Source of the DNA: Streptomyces sp. Tue6028
GTDB taxonomy: Bacteria; Actinomycetota; Actinomycetes; Streptomycetales; Streptomycetaceae
DNA length: 64,000 nucleotides
Assembly (NCBI RefSeq): GCF_002300165.1
Contig: NZ_MLCE01000036.1
Span: forward strand, 1-64,000
Reading direction: 5' to 3'
Shown: piece by piece, positions 45,244 to 54,777 of the stretch
Layout of the letters: each line of letters opens with the position of its first letter
How positions within the stretch are numbered: the stretch's first letter is position 1
Translations under genes and position numbers: made by a program
The notes under the pieces: model-generated
What the model was told of the DNA's origin: nothing
What the model saw: only the letters and a program-made list of their open reading frames with translations
Databases searched by the model: none

Positions 45244-46395
45244 GTGCGCGTGGGACTGCTGACCCGGGAGTACCCGCCGGACGTGTACGGCGGCGCGGGC
45301 GTCCATGTCGAGTTCCTCGCACGGGAGTTGCGCAGCCTCACTGAACTCGACGTGCACTGCTGGGGCGAGGGAGGCGCGGGCGGGGTCGTCCGCCACCGGC
45401 CCTGGTCCTCGCTCGACGGCGCCAACGACGCCCTGCGCACCTTCTCCGTGGACCTCTCCATCGCCGCCGCGCTCGAAGGCCGCGAACTCGTCCACTCGCA
45501 CACCTGGTACGCCAACCTCGCGGGCCACCTCGGCAAGCTCCAGCACGGCATCCCGCACGTGGTGACCGCCCACTCGCTGGAACCCCTGCGCCCCTGGAAG
45601 GCCGAGCAGCTCGGCGGCGGATACGCCCTGTCCAGTTGGGCCGAGCGCACCGCCATCGAGGCCGCGGACGCCGTGATCGCCGTCTCCGGCGCGATGCGCG
45701 AGGACATCCTGACCTGCTATCCGGCCCTGGACCCGGCCAAGGTCCGCGTCGTGCACAACGGCATCGACACCGCGCTCTACCGGCCCGACCACGGCACGGA
45801 CGTGCTGGACCGCATCGGCGTCGACGCCGGCCGCCCCTACGTCCTGTTCGTCGGCCGCATCACCCGGCAGAAGGGCGTGCCCCAACTGATGCGCGCCGTA
45901 CGGGACATCGACCCCGCCGCACAGGTGGTGCTGTGCGCGGGCGCCCCCGACACCCCGGAGATCGACCGCGAGTTCCGCGAGCTCTTCCAGGAGCTGAGCG
46001 CCGTGCGGGAGGGCGTGCACTGGATTCCGCAGATGCTGCCGCGCCCCGACGTCATCCAACTCCTCACGCACGCGGCCGTGTTCGTCTGCCCGTCGGTCTA
46101 CGAACCGCTGGGCATCGTCAACCTGGAGGCGATGGCCTGCGGCACCGCGGTGGTCGCCTCACGGGTCGGCGGCATCCCCGAGGTCGTCGACGACGGGACG
46201 ACCGGCGTGCTCGTGCCGGTCGACGACGACTTCGAGGCGGGGCTGGCCCGTGCCCTGGACGCGCTGATCGCCGACCCGGACACCGCCCGGCGCATGGGCG
46301 AGGCCGGACGGACGTGCGCGGTGCGGGAGTTCGGCTGGGACGCGGTGGCCCGGCGGACCGTCCAGTTGTACGAGGAAGTCCTCAAAGCGGGGTAA
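45244..46395 (+). CDS. glgA: Glycogen synthase/alpha-maltose-1-phosphate synthase (GlgA/GlgM, GT4)
   Basis: 383 residues, GTG 45244 after GGGGGGTTCT. 'MRVGLLTREYPPDVYGGAGVHVEFLARELR' and 'GRITRQKGVPQLMRAV', with the donor-site 'VCPSVYEPLGIVNLEAMACGTAVVAS'. The length and opening fit the actinobacterial class that, in Mycobacterium, makes maltose-1-phosphate from ADP-glucose for the GlgE pathway. glgC lies 79 bases downstream on the same strand, supplying ADP-glucose. Confidence 0.93.
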   Translation: MRVGLLTREYPPDVYGGAGVHVEFLARELRSLTELDVHCWGEGGAGGVVRHRPWSSLDGANDALRTFSVDLSIAAALEGRELVHSHTWYANLAGHLGKLQHGIPHVVTAHSLEPLRPWKAEQLGGGYALSSWAERTAIEAADAVIAVSGAMREDILTCYPALDPAKVRVVHNGIDTALYRPDHGTDVLDRIGVDAGRPYVLFVGRITRQKGVPQLMRAVRDIDPAAQVVLCAGAPDTPEIDREFRELFQELSAVREGVHWIPQMLPRPDVIQLLTHAAVFVCPSVYEPLGIVNLEAMACGTAVVASRVGGIPEVVDDGTTGVLVPVDDDFEAGLARALDALIADPDTARRMGEAGRTCAVREFGWDAVARRTVQLYEEVLKAG

Positions 46396-46474
46396 CCATC
46401 GGACAGGCACAGTTCAGCGAGAGGGCCGGTCCGGGACCGGGCACGGCCCGACCGGGCGTAGAGGGGCGGCGGTT

Positions 46475-47695
46475 ATGCGGCGCGGTGGGCCTTCGGTGCT
46501 GGGAATCGTACTGGCGGGTGGAGAGGGCAAGAGGCTCATGCCCCTCACCGCGGACCGCGCGAAACCCGCGGTCACCTTCGGCGGCACGTACCGCCTCGTC
46601 GACTTCGTGCTCTCCAATCTCGTCAACGCCGACATCCTGCGCGTCTGCGTACTGACGCAGTACAAGTCGCACTCGCTGGACCGGCACGTGACGACGACCT
46701 GGCGGATGTCCAGCCTGCTCGGCAACTACGTCACACCCGTCCCGGCGCAACAACGGCTGGGCCCGCGCTGGTACTTGGGCAGTGCCGACGCGATCCTGCA
46801 GTCCCTGAACCTCGTGTACGACGAACAGCCCGACTACATCGCGGTGTTCGGTGCCGACCACGTCTACCGCATGGACCCGCGCCAGATGCTCGCCCAGCAC
46901 ATCGAGGGCGGCGCGGGCGTGACGGTGGCCGGGATACGGGTGCCGCGCGCCGAGTCCTCGTCCTTCGGGGTGATCAGTCCGGGCTCCGACGGGCAGACCG
47001 TGCAGGGCTTCCTGGAGAAGCCCGCCGACCCGCCCGGCCTGCCGGACGACCCGGGGTGCGTGTTCGCCTCCATGGGCAACTACATCTTCACCACCAAGGC
47101 CCTCATCGAGGCGCTCCAGCGGGACGCCGAGGACGAGCACTCGGTGCACGACATGGGGGGCTCGATCCTGCCGATGCTCACCGAGCGGGGCGAGGCGCAG
47201 CTGTACGACTTCAGCGACAACCACGTACCCGGCGAGACCAGCCGGGACCAGGGCTACTGGCGCGACGTCGGCACCCTCGACGCGTACTACGAGGCTCACA
47301 TGGACCTGATCGCCGAGCGGCCGGCGTTCAACCTGTACAACCGCAGCTGGCCCGTCTACACCCACTCCGGTCAGCTGTCGCCCGCGAGATTCAACGCCGG
47401 TGGCATCGCGGGGGAGTCCATCATCAGCGCGGGCTGCCTGATCCGCGGGCAGGTCACCCGGTCCGTGCTCTCCCCGGGCGTCGTCGTGGACCCGGGAGCG
47501 GTGGTGCAGGGGTCGGTGCTCCACGACAACGTGCACATCGGCCGGGGCGCTGTGGTGCGCGGCGCGATCCTCGACAAGAACGTCGAGGTGCCGCCGGGGG
47601 CGACGATCGGCGTCAACCCGGAACGGGACGCGGACCTCTACACGGTCTCCAAGAGCGGGGTGATCGCGCTGGGCAAGGGCCAGCGCGTGTCGTAG
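46475..47695 (+). CDS. glgC: Glucose-1-phosphate adenylyltransferase (ADP-glucose pyrophosphorylase)
   Basis: 406 residues. 'VLGIVLAGGEGKRLMPLTADRAKPAVTFGG' (nucleotide site), 'GSADAILQSLNLV', 'VFGADHVYRMDPRQM', 'FLEKPADPPGLP' and 'YWRDVGTLDAYYEAHMDL' are all diagnostic. C-terminal left-handed beta-helix for allostery ('GQVTRSVLSPGVVVDPGAVVQGSVLHDNVHIGRGAVV' in outline). Commits glucose-1-phosphate to glycogen/trehalose-linked storage. Probably an operon with the upstream glgA. Confidence 0.97.
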   Translation: MRRGGPSVLGIVLAGGEGKRLMPLTADRAKPAVTFGGTYRLVDFVLSNLVNADILRVCVLTQYKSHSLDRHVTTTWRMSSLLGNYVTPVPAQQRLGPRWYLGSADAILQSLNLVYDEQPDYIAVFGADHVYRMDPRQMLAQHIEGGAGVTVAGIRVPRAESSSFGVISPGSDGQTVQGFLEKPADPPGLPDDPGCVFASMGNYIFTTKALIEALQRDAEDEHSVHDMGGSILPMLTERGEAQLYDFSDNHVPGETSRDQGYWRDVGTLDAYYEAHMDLIAERPAFNLYNRSWPVYTHSGQLSPARFNAGGIAGESIISAGCLIRGQVTRSVLSPGVVVDPGAVVQGSVLHDNVHIGRGAVVRGAILDKNVEVPPGATIGVNPERDADLYTVSKSGVIALGKGQRVS

Positions 47696-47710
47696 ACCCG
47701 CCGGTTCCAC

Positions 47711-47742
47711 GGCCCCCGGTGCGCCTTTCCGGCACCGGGGCC
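47711..47742 (+). terminator. Terminator after glgC
   Basis: GGCCCCCGGTGC (47711-47722) pairs with GCACCGGGGCC (47732-47742) with one bulged C. Confidence 0.8.
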
Positions 47743-47896
47743 GTCGTCGTGTCCGCTCGCCGCCGCGAGCCCGGCGTGCTGCGCGGGTTTCCGCCGTGCC
47801 CGGCCGCCGCCACCGCGCGTGCGGCGCCGTCCCGCCCTTGTCAGGTCCCTGGACAGGAAGCGGAACCCCGTGTTGTCATGCCAACTGCTCCCGTTT

Positions 47897-47906
47897 ACAA
47901 CGTTGT
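47897..47906. promoter_or_regulatory. Perfect palindrome ACAACGTTGT, probable sugar-regulator operator
   Basis: Lies 48 bases before the GH2 start within GTTTACAACGTTGTTCC, AT-rich for the genome. The central CG and symmetry fit LacI/ROK-type operators. No regulator gene is adjacent. Confidence 0.55.
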
Positions 47907-47953
47907 TCCACACGTGCAAGTGCCCACACACCCGTCCTCGACGAGGAGGATTC

Positions 47954-50563
47954 GTGCGCACCACCAGACTCGGAAGACTCAGGGGCCGCCTCGCCGCGCT
48001 GCTCGCCGTGGCCCTGGGCCTGGGAGGACTGACCGCCATGCCGGCGGCGGCCGACGACCCCGTGGAGATCCACGGGCTGAAGGGCGAGTACTACACCCAG
48101 TCCGCGCCCGGCGCCTTCGACTTCCACGAGCTCAAGGCCACCGGCTTCGACCCCCGGCTGGACTTCGCCGACCTCGAATCCCGGCTGCGCTTCACCACGG
48201 GCCAGGACAACGATGTCAGCGTCCGCTGGACCGGCAGGATCGTGCCCGAGAAGACGGGTCCCACCACCTTCTCCGTCATCGGTGACAACGGGTTCCGCCT
48301 CTGGATCGACGGCAGGCTCGTCATCGACCACTGGGTGGACGACTGGGACCGCGAACAGACCGCCCAGCCCGTCGATCTGACGGCCGGTCACGCCTACGAC
48401 ATCAAGCTGGAGTACTTCGAGCACTACGGCGGCTCCAACCTCCATCTGCGCTGGACCGAGCCGGGCGGCAGCAAGGTGGCCGTGCCGCAGTCGGCGTTCC
48501 GTCTGCCCGACGGCTACGCCTACGACGGCGCCCTCGCCGCGACGGTCCTCGCCGACGGGCGCACCCTCAAGCTCGACTTCGCACGGCCCCTGGACCGCCT
48601 GCCCAGCGGCCTGACCGAGCACGTCGAGGCGGTCGTCGGCGGCGCCGAATGGCCGCTCGGGAAGGCCCGGCCCGACCCCGCGGACCCCAGGTCCGTGCTC
48701 GTCGCGCTCAAGGAACCCGTCGTCGGCAACAAGACCGGCACCGCGCGTGGCACCGCCGACATCCGCTACGACGGCAACGGCGGACTCGCCGGCGGGGGGA
48801 AGGCGATCGGCGCCTTCTGGAGCAGCGGCCCCAACCGCTCCATGTACGAGCTGCGCACCCGGTGGGCCGACGAGGTCGGACCGGACAACGCCCTGCCCGA
48901 GTATCCGAGGCCCCAACTGACGCGTACCGCCTGGAAGAACCTCAACGGGCGCTGGCAGTTCGCGGCGGCCGAGGCCGGTGAACGGCCGCCGGTGGGCAGG
49001 ACCCTGGGCGAGCACATCCTCGTCCCGTACCCCGTGGAGTCGCAGCTCTCCGGCCTCGAACGCCACGAGGACCGCATGTGGTACCGCCGCACGTTCACCG
49101 TCCCGGCGGACTGGCGGATCGGCTCCGGCAAGCGGCTGCGGCTCAACTTCGGCGCCGTCGACTGGCAGGCGAAGGTGTACGTCAACGGCGTCGAGGTGGC
49201 CGAACACCAGGGCGGCTACGACAAGTTCTCCGCCGACGTCACCGACGCGCTGAAGCCGGGCCGCACCCAGGAGCTGATCGTCGGGGTGTACGACCCGACC
49301 GACGCGTCCGGCGGGGAGAACCCGCCCGTCGGCAAGCAGCGGCTGGACCCGAGCGGCATCTGGTACACCCCGTCGTCCGGGATCTGGCAGACGGTGTGGA
49401 TGGAACCGGTCGCGGCCGACCACGTCGACTCGCTGAAGCTCACGCCGGACGTCCCGGACGGCAAGGTCACCGTGGAGCCCAGAGGATTGCGCGACGGACT
49501 GCCGTTCACGGCGACCGCCTACGACGGGAAGCGGAAGGTCGCTACCGCGACCGGGCGCACCGGGCAGCCGCTGGCCCTCGACATCGCGGAGCCGCACCTG
49601 TGGTCCCCGGACGACCCGTTCCTGTACGACCTGGTGGTCACCGTGGGAGCGGACCGCGTCGGCAGCTACTTCGGGATGCGGTCGGTCGCCGTGCAGAAGG
49701 TGGACGGCACCCCGCGCACCCTCCTCAACGGCAAGCCCGTGTTCATGATGGCCACGCTCGACCAGGGCTTCTGGCCCGACGGTCTGCACACCGCGCCGAC
49801 GGACGAGGCCCTCGCGTACGACCTGCGGATGCACAAGCAGCTCGGCTACAACGCGGTGCGCAAGCACATCAAGGTCGAGCCCGACCGCTGGTTCTACTGG
49901 GCGGACCGGCTGGGCCTGCTGGTCTGGCAGGACATGCCCGCGATGACCGCCGGGGTGAACCCGAGCGCCGCGTCGCGCGCCGAGTACGAACGCGAGATGA
50001 AACGGATGATCGACGACCACGTCAGCAGTCCGTCGGTGGTCATGTGGGTGACGTTCAACGAGGGCTGGGGCCAGTACGACGAGGCCCGGATCGCCGACCA
50101 GGCCAAGGCCTGGGACCCGACGCGGCTCGTGAACGGCATGTCGGGCCTCAACCTCGGGGCGGACGGCGGCACCGGCGACATCATGGACGAGCACGGCTAC
50201 CCGAGTCCCGCGCTGCCGCCCTCCCCGGACGGCGAACGCGCCCTCGTCAGCGGCGAGTACGGCGGTCTCGGCCTTGCGGTGCCCGGGCACGCCTGGTCCG
50301 TCCAGCAGTCGTACGTGGACGTGGACCCCGCGGCGTACACCGACGGCTATCTGGCCCGCCTCGACGAGGTGCGCGCGCTCGCCTGCCGGGGCGGCAACGG
50401 CGCGGTCTACACCCAGATCTCGGACGTGGAGGGCGAGCTCAACGGCCTCATGACCTATGACCGCCGGGTCGTGAAGCCGGACGTGGCCCGGGTGCGGGCC
50501 GCGCACGAGGCGCTCATCCGCGACGCGTCCCGGGCCGCGCCCGCGGGCTGCCCCGGAACCTGA
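47954..50563 (+). CDS. Secreted PA14-containing glycoside hydrolase family 2
   Basis: 869 residues from GTG 47954 (GAGGAGG six bases upstream). Signal 'MRTTRLGRLRGRLAALLAVALGLGGLTAMPAAA'. A PA14 module (about 38-165: 'GLKGEYYTQSAPGAF', 'GDNGFRLWIDGRLVIDHWVDDW') is followed by the GH2 sandwich, Ig-like and barrel domains. Candidate acid/base Glu is in 'VMWVTFNEGWGQYDEA' (about 702), nucleophile Glu in 'LVSGEYGGLG' (about 768). Beta-galactosidase/mannosidase/glucuronidase type; the substrate is not fixed. Its partner GH92 250 bases downstream suggests a mannose-bearing glycan target. Confidence 0.9.
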   Translation: MRTTRLGRLRGRLAALLAVALGLGGLTAMPAAADDPVEIHGLKGEYYTQSAPGAFDFHELKATGFDPRLDFADLESRLRFTTGQDNDVSVRWTGRIVPEKTGPTTFSVIGDNGFRLWIDGRLVIDHWVDDWDREQTAQPVDLTAGHAYDIKLEYFEHYGGSNLHLRWTEPGGSKVAVPQSAFRLPDGYAYDGALAATVLADGRTLKLDFARPLDRLPSGLTEHVEAVVGGAEWPLGKARPDPADPRSVLVALKEPVVGNKTGTARGTADIRYDGNGGLAGGGKAIGAFWSSGPNRSMYELRTRWADEVGPDNALPEYPRPQLTRTAWKNLNGRWQFAAAEAGERPPVGRTLGEHILVPYPVESQLSGLERHEDRMWYRRTFTVPADWRIGSGKRLRLNFGAVDWQAKVYVNGVEVAEHQGGYDKFSADVTDALKPGRTQELIVGVYDPTDASGGENPPVGKQRLDPSGIWYTPSSGIWQTVWMEPVAADHVDSLKLTPDVPDGKVTVEPRGLRDGLPFTATAYDGKRKVATATGRTGQPLALDIAEPHLWSPDDPFLYDLVVTVGADRVGSYFGMRSVAVQKVDGTPRTLLNGKPVFMMATLDQGFWPDGLHTAPTDEALAYDLRMHKQLGYNAVRKHIKVEPDRWFYWADRLGLLVWQDMPAMTAGVNPSAASRAEYEREMKRMIDDHVSSPSVVMWVTFNEGWGQYDEARIADQAKAWDPTRLVNGMSGLNLGADGGTGDIMDEHGYPSPALPPSPDGERALVSGEYGGLGLAVPGHAWSVQQSYVDVDPAAYTDGYLARLDEVRALACRGGNGAVYTQISDVEGELNGLMTYDRRVVKPDVARVRAAHEALIRDASRAAPAGCPGT

Positions 50564-50576
50564 ACCGGCGCACTCT

Positions 50577-50602
50577 CCCGGGCGGCCCGCGGGCCGCCCG
50601 GG
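50577..50602 (+). terminator. Perfect 26-base palindrome after GH2 gene
   Basis: Each 13-base arm reads CCCGGGCGGCCCG and its complement, beginning 13 bases after the stop. Likely terminator or attenuator between the two glycosidase genes. Confidence 0.65.
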
Positions 50603-50815
50603 AACCCGGCCGCAACCGTGTGCCGGGCCGCCCGCCCGGCCGCCCGGCCGGCACCTGTCACCCGGCAAGCCCCGCCGGCACCCGTTCCCGGAACCGCGGG
50701 CCGCCCGCGGGCCCCCGCCCGCGACACGGCCCGGGCACGGCCCACGGGCCGCCGGAAAAAGTCCCGCCACCCCCACCATCAGGACAACGATGCCGACCCA
50801 CCGGAGGTCTCCCGC

Positions 50816-53146
50816 ATGAGATGGACCCGGCGCCTGCGCCTGTGCACGGCCGGGCTGGTGGCAGCGTCCGCGCTGTTCGCCCTGCCCACCGCACAGGCCG
50901 CCGAACCGAGCGACGGCCGCCTCACCGATCTGGTCAACTCGTTCATCGGCACCGAGAACGAGGGCAACACCTACCCCGGCGCCGCCGTGCCCTTCGGCAT
51001 GGTGCAGTTCTCGCCGGACACCGGCCACAACACCGGCTACGACTACTCGCAGAACCACATCCGCGGCTTCTCCCTCGTCCATCTCTCCGGTGTCGGATGC
51101 GGCCTCGGCGGCGACCTGCCCGTGCTGCCGACCACGGGCGACGTCACGCGGACGGACTACGCGCAGTACCAGGCGGAGTTCGGCCACGAGAGCGAGAGGG
51201 CCGAACCCGGCTACTACCGTGTCGGCCTGAAGACGGGCATCGACGCCGAGCTGACCGCGACCGCGCGCACCGGCGTGCAGCGCTACACCTTCCCGGCCAC
51301 GGACAAGGCCAACGTCCTGCTGAACACGGGCCAGTCGCTGCACAGGACGCTCTCCACCGAGGTCGAGATCCTCGACGACCGCACGGTGCGCACGGCGATC
51401 ACCGGAAGCGGCTTCTGCCAGGACACCCGGCCCTACACCGTGTACACGATCACCCGCTTCGACCGGCCCTTCACGACCTCCGGCACCTGGAACGGCGACA
51501 CCGTCACCGAGGGTTCCAAGAACACGACCGGCACCGGACGCGCCGGCGCCTTCGTCCGCTTCGACACCACGAAGGACCGCACGGTCGAGGCGACCACCGC
51601 GCTCTCGTACGTGGACGCGCACGGCGCCGCGGTCAACCTCCGCTCCGAGGGCGGCCGTTCGTTCGACGCCGTCCGCGCGGGCGCCCACCGCGCGTGGGAG
51701 GACCGGCTCGACGACGTACGGGTCCGGGGCGGCGCCGACTCCCTGCGCCGGACCTTCTACTCGTCGCTCTACCGTTCCTTCCTGGCCCCCAACATAGGCA
51801 GCGACGCCGACGGCCGCTACACCGGCTGGGACCAGAAGATCCATCGCGCCCGGGGCTTCACCTACTACCAGAACTGGTCGCTCTGGGACACCTACCGCAC
51901 CCAGTCGCAGCTGCTGTCCCTGCTCGCGCCGCGCGAGGCACGGGACATGGCGATCTCCGTCATCAAGATCGACGAGGAGAGCGGCTGGCTGCCCAAGTGG
52001 GGGTACGGCACGGTCGAGACGAACATCATGACCGGCGACCCCGTCACCCCGTTCCTCACCAACGCCTACCAGCAGGGCCTGCTCAAGGGGTACGAGGAGC
52101 GGGCCTACCGGGCCCTGAAGAAGAACGCCGACGGGGTGCCGCCCGCCGACTCGCCCGCCGTGGGACGCGAGGCGAACAAGGAGTACCTCGCGAACGGCTT
52201 CGTGCCCTACGTCAAGGACCGCCCGCACGCGAAGCCCGGCGACTCGGACTACGACCACGGCGCCTCCGCGACGCTCGAATACGCCCTGTCGGACGCGATG
52301 CTCGGGGCGATGGCACGCGACCTGGGCCACGACGCGGACGCCGCCCGCTATGCCGCACGGGCCCAGAACTACCGCAGGATCCACGACGGTTCGACCGGCT
52401 TCTTCCGCGCGCGGGACGCCTCGGGCGCCTTCACCGGACCGGCGGACCCCGCCCTGAGCGAGGGCTTCCACGAGGGCACGTCCTGGCAGTACCAGTGGCT
52501 CGTGCCGCAGGACCTGCCGGGCATGGTCGGCCTGATCGGCGGCAAGCAGGCGGCGAACGACCGGCTCGACTCGTTCTTCGCGTACGACCAGCTGCTGACG
52601 GACCCGGCGAAGACCGCCCGGGAGGTGTGGGTCAACGGCCCGTACGACTACTACAACGCGGACAAGTACAACCCGCAGAACGAGCCCGACCTCATCGCCC
52701 CGTACACGTACCTGTCGACCGGGCAGCCCTGGAAGACGACCGACGTGGTGCACGCCGCCCTGACCCTGTTCACGGACGGGCCGACCGGCATGACCGGGAA
52801 CGACGACCTGGGCACGATGTCCGCCTGGAACGTGCTCTCGTCCATCGGGATCTTCCCGGTCCAGCCGGGCTACGACACCTGGGGCCTGTCGACCCCCGTG
52901 TTCGAGCGGGTGGACCTGACCCTCGACCGGCGCTACTACCCGCGCGGCGCCCTGACCGTCACGGCGCCGGGCACCTCGGACGGCGACCGGTACATCCGGT
53001 CGGCCCAGGTCGACGGGACACCGTACGACCGGACGTACCTGACCACCGACACCCTGCGGGACACGCGCGCGCTCTCCTTCACGGTGGGGGCCGAGCCGTC
53101 CGAGTGGGGGACGTCCGAAGGAGCCGCGCCGCCCGCCCTGAACTGA
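50816..53146 (+). CDS. Secreted GH92 alpha-mannosidase
   Basis: 776 residues, ATG 50816 behind GGAGG. Signal 'MRWTRRLRLCTAGLVAASALFALPTAQA'. GH92 landmarks: 'VNSFIGTENEGNTYPGAAVPFGMVQFSPDT', 'HLSGVGCGLGGDLPVLP', 'YYQNWSLWDTYRTQSQLLSLLAP', 'EGTSWQYQWLVPQDLPG' and 'TGNDDLGTMSAWNVLSSIGIFP'. GH92 enzymes are calcium-dependent exo-alpha-mannosidases acting on N-glycan or yeast-type mannan. The catalytic-acid region reads GTSWQYQW with Thr-Ser before Trp, within family variation. Confidence 0.93.
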   Translation: MRWTRRLRLCTAGLVAASALFALPTAQAAEPSDGRLTDLVNSFIGTENEGNTYPGAAVPFGMVQFSPDTGHNTGYDYSQNHIRGFSLVHLSGVGCGLGGDLPVLPTTGDVTRTDYAQYQAEFGHESERAEPGYYRVGLKTGIDAELTATARTGVQRYTFPATDKANVLLNTGQSLHRTLSTEVEILDDRTVRTAITGSGFCQDTRPYTVYTITRFDRPFTTSGTWNGDTVTEGSKNTTGTGRAGAFVRFDTTKDRTVEATTALSYVDAHGAAVNLRSEGGRSFDAVRAGAHRAWEDRLDDVRVRGGADSLRRTFYSSLYRSFLAPNIGSDADGRYTGWDQKIHRARGFTYYQNWSLWDTYRTQSQLLSLLAPREARDMAISVIKIDEESGWLPKWGYGTVETNIMTGDPVTPFLTNAYQQGLLKGYEERAYRALKKNADGVPPADSPAVGREANKEYLANGFVPYVKDRPHAKPGDSDYDHGASATLEYALSDAMLGAMARDLGHDADAARYAARAQNYRRIHDGSTGFFRARDASGAFTGPADPALSEGFHEGTSWQYQWLVPQDLPGMVGLIGGKQAANDRLDSFFAYDQLLTDPAKTAREVWVNGPYDYYNADKYNPQNEPDLIAPYTYLSTGQPWKTTDVVHAALTLFTDGPTGMTGNDDLGTMSAWNVLSSIGIFPVQPGYDTWGLSTPVFERVDLTLDRRYYPRGALTVTAPGTSDGDRYIRSAQVDGTPYDRTYLTTDTLRDTRALSFTVGAEPSEWGTSEGAAPPALN

Positions 53147-53212
53147 CCGCCGCCGCGCCGGGAGCACCGGTCGCGCACCACGAGCCCCACGCGGCTCAGC
53201 AGTCGCGCAAAT

Positions 53213-53240
53213 GTCCCGCCCCTCACTCTTGGGGCGGGAC
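53213..53240 (+). terminator. Terminator after GH92 gene
   Basis: GTCCCGCCCC (53213-53222), loop TCACTCTT, GGGGCGGGAC (53231-53240), then TTAATCTGCTGTT. Confidence 0.88.
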
Positions 53241-53345
53241 TTAATCTGCTGTTAACTGTGCGTAGCTTGATCGTACTTGACCGTAATCGCCTGTCGGGGT
53301 TTGACTGCTTGTCTCCACCCCCGTCGTCGACGCGAGAGCAAACCT

Positions 53346-54674
53346 TTGACTTCAGATCCGCTGGCACCACTCGACCTGGCGTTCTGGAACATCGAGTCCG
53401 CCGAGCACCCCATGCATCTGGGTGCCCTGGGCGTCTTCACCGCCCACTCGCCCACCGCGGGCGCGCACGCCGCGGACCTGCTCGCGGCCCGCGCCGTCGC
53501 GGTGCCCGGGCTGCGCATGCGCATCCGCGACGTGTGGCAGCCGCTGGCCCCGCTCACCTTCGGCAGCGCGACCCGCGAAGCCGCCCCCGACTTCGAACCG
53601 CTCGACCACGTCCGGCTGCACGCGCCGACGGACGACTTCCAGGCCGCCGCGGGCCGGCTCATGGAGCGTCCGCTGGAGCGCGGCCGGCCGCCGTGGGAGG
53701 CGCACGTCCTGCCCGGCGAGGACGGCGTCTCCTTCGCCGTCCTCTTCAAGTTCCACCATGCGCTCGCCGACGGCCTCAGGGCGCTGATGCTCGCCGCCGC
53801 GATCATGGACCCGATGGACATGCCCGAGCCCCGCCCGCGCCCCGCGGAGGCCCCCCGAGGACTCCTCCCCGACGTCCGCAAGCTGCCCGGCCTGGTCCGC
53901 GGCACCCTCACCGACGTGGGCCGCGCCCTCGACATCGGCACCTCGGTCGCCCGCGCCACCCTGGACGTGCGGTCCTCGCCCGCGCTCACCTCCGAGCCCA
54001 CCGGGACCCGCCGCACCGCGGGCGTGGTCCTCGACCTCGACGACGTGCACCGCGTCCGCAAGACCGTCGGCGGCACCGTCAACGACGTCCTGATCGCCGT
54101 CGTCGCCGGCGCCCTGCGCTGCTGGCTGGACGAGCGCGGCGACGGCAGCGAGGGGGTCGCCCCGCGCGCCCTGATCCCCGTCTCCCGGCGCCGGCCGCGC
54201 ACCGCGCACCCACAGGGCAACCGGCTCTCCGGCTACTTGATACGGCTTCCCGTCGACGATCCCGACCCGCTCGGACGGCTGCGCGCGGTGCGCACGGCCA
54301 TGGACCGCAACAAGGACGCGGGGCCCAACCGGGGAGCGGGCGCGGTCGCGCTGCTGGCCGACCATGTGCCGCCGCTCGGGCACCGGCTCGGCGGGCCCGT
54401 CGTCGGACAGGCGGCCCGGCTGCTCTTCGACATCCTCGTCACGAGCGTGCCGCTGCCCAGCCTCGGCCTGAAGCTCGGCGGCTGCCCGCTCGCCGAGGTC
54501 TACCCCTTCGCCCCGCTCGCCCGCGGGCAGGCGCTGGCGGTGGCCGTCTCGACCTACCGTGGCCGAGTTCACTACGGACTCGTCGCCGACGCGAAAGCCG
54601 TGCCCGACCTGGGGCTGCTGGCGCGTGCGCTGTCCGAGGAGGTGGAGACCCTGATCACCGCCTGCCGTTCCTGA
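53346..54674 (+). CDS. Wax ester synthase/diacylglycerol acyltransferase (WS/DGAT)
   Basis: 442 residues from TTG 53346 (LTSDPLAPLDLAFWNIESAE), the only start that keeps the usual opening without extra sequence; the ribosome site is weak (GAGAG). Catalytic 'FKFHHALADGLRA' (HHxxxDG, near 137) and C-terminal 'LGGCPLAEVYPFAPLARGQALAVAVSTYRGRVHYGLVAD' are diagnostic. Transfers acyl-CoA to diacylglycerol or a fatty alcohol for storage lipid, which Streptomyces accumulate late in growth. Confidence 0.92.
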   Translation: MTSDPLAPLDLAFWNIESAEHPMHLGALGVFTAHSPTAGAHAADLLAARAVAVPGLRMRIRDVWQPLAPLTFGSATREAAPDFEPLDHVRLHAPTDDFQAAAGRLMERPLERGRPPWEAHVLPGEDGVSFAVLFKFHHALADGLRALMLAAAIMDPMDMPEPRPRPAEAPRGLLPDVRKLPGLVRGTLTDVGRALDIGTSVARATLDVRSSPALTSEPTGTRRTAGVVLDLDDVHRVRKTVGGTVNDVLIAVVAGALRCWLDERGDGSEGVAPRALIPVSRRRPRTAHPQGNRLSGYLIRLPVDDPDPLGRLRAVRTAMDRNKDAGPNRGAGAVALLADHVPPLGHRLGGPVVGQAARLLFDILVTSVPLPSLGLKLGGCPLAEVYPFAPLARGQALAVAVSTYRGRVHYGLVADAKAVPDLGLLARALSEEVETLITACRS

Positions 54675-54777
54675 TCACCACGGGTTTGGTGCCGCGCACG
54701 ATTGCTCCGTAAAATTCCGCCTTCGAAAGCGAGCGCGGTTCGAACGCGGCGCACGGACCCGAGGAACGGCCAAGGCG

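Noticed and set aside
47876..53167. A 1763-codon open frame on the minus strand
   Set aside because: It is the antisense shadow of the GH2 and GH92 genes; high-GC codon bias keeps that frame free of stops. Its translation is low-complexity Arg/Gly/Val with no family motif.
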